This document shows positions 16,168 to 16,378 of a stretch of DNA of 16,378 bases, in pieces. This stretch comes from Planctomycetota bacterium (GTDB taxonomy: Bacteria; Planctomycetota; UBA1135; GCA-002686595): contig JAQBVH010000007.1 of the NCBI GenBank assembly GCA_027623615.1, positions 1 to 16,378 on the forward strand. Reading direction: 5' to 3'. The number at the start of each line of letters is the position of its first letter. Position 1 is the stretch's first letter. The position numbers and the translations under genes are program-made. Under the pieces are notes generated by a model. It saw only the letters and a list, made by a program, of their open reading frames with translations. It was not told the origin of the DNA and ran no database searches.

Positions 16168-16378
16168 ATGAAGCTCCTGATCCCTCTCACCCTGGCCAGC
16201 ATGGTCGGCCTTGGCGCCTTGATGGGTCCCGGGGCGCGAGCGAGCGCAAGCACCTCGGTCGTCGGCGTCCTGGCCCCCTACGACGTGGTCTCGGTCGGCG
16301 CGCCCGTCGACGGTATCTTGATCGCGACCCACCACGGGATCGGCGACACGGTCGCAGCCGGCGCGCCGATCGCCAGCC
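16168..16378 (+). CDS. Periplasmic adaptor (HlyD/RND membrane-fusion type), 5' part only
   Basis: The first 70 residues are visible; the gene runs off the window. MKLLIPLTLASMVGLGALMG is a signal peptide or membrane anchor. The mature part, APYDVVSVGAPVDGILIATH followed by HGIGDTVAAGAPIA, is the first half of a biotinyl-lipoyl-like hairpin as found in membrane-fusion adaptors of RND, ABC and HlyD exporters: the V-x-A/G-P-V-x-G-I segment, then G-D-x-V-x-x-G. Residues that would start the coiled-coil hairpin lie outside the window. The gene is divergent from the three-gene operon and probably heads an export operon. The class of exporter cannot be told from this piece. Confidence 0.65.
   Translation, partial: MKLLIPLTLASMVGLGALMGPGARASASTSVVGVLAPYDVVSVGAPVDGILIATHHGIGDTVAAGAPIAS

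Noticed and set aside
1..16378. CRISPR arrays, tRNA or rRNA genes, insertion sequences, integrase genes
   Set aside because: No regularly spaced repeats, no cloverleaf or rRNA-like stretch, and no transposase or integrase motif were seen on either strand. Short tRNAs could be missed by eye.

Overview
The window is high-GC DNA that most likely comes from a member of the Planctomycetota. The strongest sign is a set of secreted gene families typical of that phylum: a DUF1549/DUF1553 protein followed by a DUF1501 protein with a Tat-like signal, PVC-type multiheme cytochromes, a DUF7133-like beta-propeller, and DUF1080 (3-keto-disaccharide hydrolase) domains. A secreted protein with a cysteine-containing C-terminal module (153-1229) also resembles proteins I associate with marine planctomycete lineages. 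The phylum is inferred from gene content; no rRNA or tRNA gene was seen.

Layout. 1-152: a strong hairpin terminator. 153-1229 (-): secreted two-domain protein. 1392-2327 (+): ketopantoate-reductase-family oxidoreductase, whose 3' end overlaps the next operon tail to tail. 2305-6091 (-): a two-gene operon encoding a pentaheme cytochrome (3764-6091) and a secreted beta-propeller dehydrogenase-like protein (2305-3777), overlapping by 14 bp. 6155-8295: a degraded patch with two gene fragments facing each other tail to tail near 6400-6417, then a hipBA toxin-antitoxin module whose hipA is broken by a single-base deletion and whose hipB has no convincing start codon. 8319-15927 (-): a probable three-gene operon of a DUF1549/DUF1553 protein, a DUF1501 protein, and a 1072-residue fusion that joins a PQQ-type sugar dehydrogenase propeller, a diheme cytochrome and two DUF1080 domains. 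16168-16378 (+): the 5' end of a periplasmic adaptor (HlyD/RND type) that runs off the window.

How the genes may work together. Both minus-strand operons encode an exported beta-propeller next to, or fused to, exported c-type hemes. This suggests extracytoplasmic oxidation of a carbohydrate or related alcohol, with electrons passed through covalent heme. In the fusion protein the same chain also carries two domains of the family that hydrolyses 3-keto-glycosides. An appealing but unproven reading is oxidation, electron removal and cleavage of a glycoside in one secreted polypeptide. The DUF1549/1553 and DUF1501 proteins are the usual planctomycete pair of uncertain biochemical role.

Regulation. 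Most operon-leading starts lack a Shine-Dalgarno sequence and instead have a TANNNT-like box ending 6-9 nt before the ATG, which is the geometry of leaderless transcripts. The exception is the 153-1229 gene, which has a GGAG and a longer leader.
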